A stretch of DNA of 15,668 nt from an uncultured Variovorax sp. (GTDB taxonomy: Bacteria; Pseudomonadota; Gammaproteobacteria; Burkholderiales; Burkholderiaceae_C), in NCBI GenBank assembly GCA_903872875.1, contig CAIQMJ010000846.1, positions 1 through 15,668 on the forward strand, read 5' to 3'. The notes beneath the pieces were generated by a model that saw nothing but the letters and a program-made list of their open reading frames with translations, was not told the origin of the DNA and made no database searches. The position numbers and the translations under genes are program-made. Shown here piece after piece: positions 14,020 to 15,668 of the stretch (position 1 is the first letter of the stretch; the number at the start of each line of letters is the position of its first letter).

Positions 14020-14735
14020 AGCCGATCGCCGTATTCCAGCACACCGAGGTCGGCGCGCCCGGCGCGGTGGTGCCCATCCTGCAGTCGCTCGGCCGCGAGG
14101 TGGTGACGGTCCGGATCGTCGATGGCGAGCCGGTGCCCGACCACGCCGCGGCCTTCGGCGGGTTGGTGTTCATGGGCGGCTACATGAGCGTCCACGACCC
14201 GCTGCCCTGGATTGCGCAGGAGCTCGCGCTGATCCGCGATGCCGACGCGCGCGGCATACCGGTGGCCGGCCATTGCCTGGGCAGCCAGCTGGTCGCGCTG
14301 GCGCTCGGCGGCCAGGTGCATGCGCACACGCGCCCGGAAATCGGCTGGTGCGAGATCGCATCGCATGCCGGCCCGGAAGCCGACGACTGGTGGGGGCCGT
14401 ACGCCGGCCAGGCGCTGCAGACCTTTCAATGGCACGGCGACACTTTCGAACCACCGCCCGGCGCAGTGCAGATCGCCGATGCGGCCTTCTGCGGCAACCA
14501 GGTCTTCGTGCTGCACGGCATGCATTTGATGGTGCAGTCGCACCTGGAGATGACGCCCGCGCTGGTCGAGCTCTCGCTGGAACGCAACGGCCACCAGATG
14601 CGACGCCAGAACGGGCTCGCCAACCCGGCGGTCAGCCCCTTCGAAGATGCGCTGAACGACCTGCCGGCACGCACGCAGCGCATGCATGCGCTGCTGCGGC
14701 AGCTGTACATGCGCTGGGTGCAGCGCTGCGGTTGA
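14016..14735 (+). CDS. Class I glutamine amidotransferase-like protein, probable gamma-glutamyl-amide hydrolase
   Basis: A 239-residue stand-alone GATase domain. The nucleophile elbow GHCLGSQ (85-91) contains C87. H176 and E178 in VQSHLE complete the expected Cys-His-Glu triad. FQWHGDTFEPPPGA (137-150) matches the WHGDTF segment of GMP-synthase-like GATases of unknown partner. No synthetase domain is attached and no biosynthetic partner lies nearby, so ammonia channelling is unlikely. Such proteins (TdnT in aniline degradation, PuuD in putrescine use, though PuuD is only loosely similar) hydrolyse gamma-glutamyl amides. It is the last gene of the block, coupled to livF by an ATGA overlap. Together with the GS-like ligase, this suggests that glutamate is added to and then removed from the pathway compound, or that excess conjugate is cleared. 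The function is inferred from context. Confidence 0.88.
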   Translation: MKPIAVFQHTEVGAPGAVVPILQSLGREVVTVRIVDGEPVPDHAAAFGGLVFMGGYMSVHDPLPWIAQELALIRDADARGIPVAGHCLGSQLVALALGGQVHAHTRPEIGWCEIASHAGPEADDWWGPYAGQALQTFQWHGDTFEPPPGAVQIADAAFCGNQVFVLHGMHLMVQSHLEMTPALVELSLERNGHQMRRQNGLANPAVSPFEDALNDLPARTQRMHALLRQLYMRWVQRCG

Positions 14736-14745
14736 AGGTGCCGCT

Positions 14746-14760
14746 GCCGCACTTTGCGGT
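14746..14760. terminator. Weak hairpin between convergent genes
   Basis: CCGCA-CTT-TGCGG (14747-14759), with a possible outer G-U pair, sits in the 36-base gap between the GATase stop and the end of the receptor gene. The stem is short and has no T-run on either side. It is the only candidate for a shared transcription end here. Confidence 0.2.
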
Positions 14761-14771
14761 CGAGCTGCCTG

Positions 14772-15668
14772 CTAGAACCGATACGCCCCGCCGAACCCCA
14801 CCGTCCAGTTGCGCCCCGGCGCAGGCTCGTAGTACCGGCCGTTGCTCTCGTTGACGATCACCGAGCCTGCGTAGTTGCGGTCGAACAGGTTGTCGACGCG
14901 CGCGAAGGCGTTCAGCTCCCAGCCTTGCCAGCGCTTGACGTAGCCCGCATGCAGCGCGGCGACCGCATAGCCCGGCGCGCTCGCGTTGTTCAGGTCGTTC
15001 GCCTGGACGCGGCTCAGCGCGCGCCACTCGGCGCCCGCACGCCAGCCCTCGGGCGGCGCCCAGCCGTAGGCCAGGAACAGCGCGTTTCCGGCAATACCCG
15101 GAATGCGGTTGCCCGACGCCACGGCGTTGCCTGGGGCGCAGGGCGATGGCGAACAGAAGCCGTCGCGGTAGCGCGCATCGAGCCAGGTGTAGGCGACCTC
15201 GGTGCGCCAGTGGCCGGCGCTCTCGTGCTGCCAGCCGATCTCGACGCCGTCGCGGCGGGTGCGGCCGGCGTTCTGGTAGGTGGTGCGGCCACCGCTGCTG
15301 GTCGCGGTGACGATCTCGTCGTCGGTGCGCGTCCGGAACACGGCCGCGGTCAACAGGCCGCCTGCGAGCCGCGCCTTGGCGCCCACCTCCACGCTGTCGT
15401 TCACCGATGGCTGCAGCGCGAAGTTCAGGCCGGCCAGCCCGCCCGGCCGGTACGACAGCTCGTTGAGCGTCGGCGTCTCGAAGCCGCGGCCGAGCGAGCC
15501 GTAGAACGCGAGGTCGCGCGTCGCCTGGTAGCGCAGCGACGCGACCGGCAGCACCTTGCTGTAGGTCGCGCTTCCGCTGTCGTCGCCGTTGGCGCCGACG
15601 ATGTAGCGGTCCTGCGAATCGAAGTGAACGCTGCTGCGGCGCACGCCGGCCTCGAGCGTCCACTGGTC
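14772..15668 (-). CDS. TonB-dependent outer-membrane receptor, C-terminal part only
   Basis: The last 298 residues of a TonB-dependent receptor; the plug domain, TonB box and first barrel strands lie beyond the right edge. Repeating amphipathic strands are separated by loops, with the family sequences YGSLGRGFETPTLNELSYRPGG, YQNAGRTRRDGVEIGWQ and NAFARVDNLFDRNYAGSVIVNE. The protein ends in GFGGAYRF; the terminal Phe is the signal for outer-membrane assembly. One predicted outer loop has a cysteine pair (FCSPSPCAPG). Relatives import ferric siderophores, copper or vitamin B12. The gene is convergent with the catabolic block and has no evident functional link to it. The ligand is unknown. Confidence 0.9.
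   Translation of the reverse strand, partial: DQWTLEAGVRRSSVHFDSQDRYIVGANGDDSGSATYSKVLPVASLRYQATRDLAFYGSLGRGFETPTLNELSYRPGGLAGLNFALQPSVNDSVEVGAKARLAGGLLTAAVFRTRTDDEIVTATSSGGRTTYQNAGRTRRDGVEIGWQHESAGHWRTEVAYTWLDARYRDGFCSPSPCAPGNAVASGNRIPGIAGNALFLAYGWAPPEGWRAGAEWRALSRVQANDLNNASAPGYAVAALHAGYVKRWQGWELNAFARVDNLFDRNYAGSVIVNESNGRYYEPAPGRNWTVGFGGAYRF

Noticed and set aside
6207..14735. Putrescine Puu-type pathway from the GS-like and GATase-like genes
   Set aside because: The oxidase PuuB and aldehyde dehydrogenase PuuC are missing, while a Rieske oxygenase with a full electron chain is present, so amine oxidation by a different route fits better.

Overview
The window is high-GC DNA with the dense, overlapping gene layout and gene families typical of a soil or rhizosphere betaproteobacterium. 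I would guess Comamonadaceae, Variovorax-like. That guess rests on gene style, the branched-chain-type ABC operon and a hairpin-rich intergenic element of a kind I associate with that family; no 16S or other marker is present.

Layout, left to right. (1) Positions 1-2559, minus strand: an FAD-dependent D-amino-acid-dehydrogenase-like gene, then an overlapping hydantoinase/5-oxoprolinase A-type gene that runs off the left edge. A divergent LysR-type regulator (2678-3592, plus) shares a short AT-rich control region full of TGAT/ATCA half-sites. (2) Positions 3593-3828: a convergent gap with a seven-copy CGTCAA hexanucleotide repeat. (3) Positions 3829-4560, minus: a GntR-type regulator with an FCD ligand domain. 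(4) Positions 4561-4857: a divergent control region with two copies of TTGCATGCA, one of them inside a larger palindromic cluster just downstream of a plausible sigma70 promoter. (5) Positions 4858-14735, plus: ten genes that read as one catabolic block. They are a phthalate-dioxygenase-type Rieske oxygenase, a glutamine-synthetase-like ligase, a putidaredoxin-type [2Fe-2S] ferredoxin, a BphA4/putidaredoxin-reductase-type flavoprotein, a complete branched-chain-type ABC importer (binding protein, two permeases, two ATPases) and a class I glutamine-amidotransferase-like hydrolase. (6) Positions 14772-15668, minus: the C-terminal part of a TonB-dependent outer-membrane receptor, convergent to the block.

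The most interesting feature is the logic of the block. A GS-like ligase and a GATase-like protein bracket a three-component Rieske oxygenase and an importer. In aniline degradation (TdnQ/TdnT with the TdnA1A2B dioxygenase) a GS-like enzyme joins glutamate to the amine, the gamma-glutamyl amide is the oxygenase substrate, and the GATase-like enzyme limits or hydrolyses it. Isopropylamine degradation (Ipu) uses the same activation. Here the same pair sits with a different oxygenase architecture: a single alpha subunit of phthalate-dioxygenase type, a P450-style ferredoxin and a GR-type reductase. The inference is a gamma-glutamylation-dependent oxidation of an imported amine, controlled by the adjacent GntR protein. 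The substrate cannot be read from the sequence.
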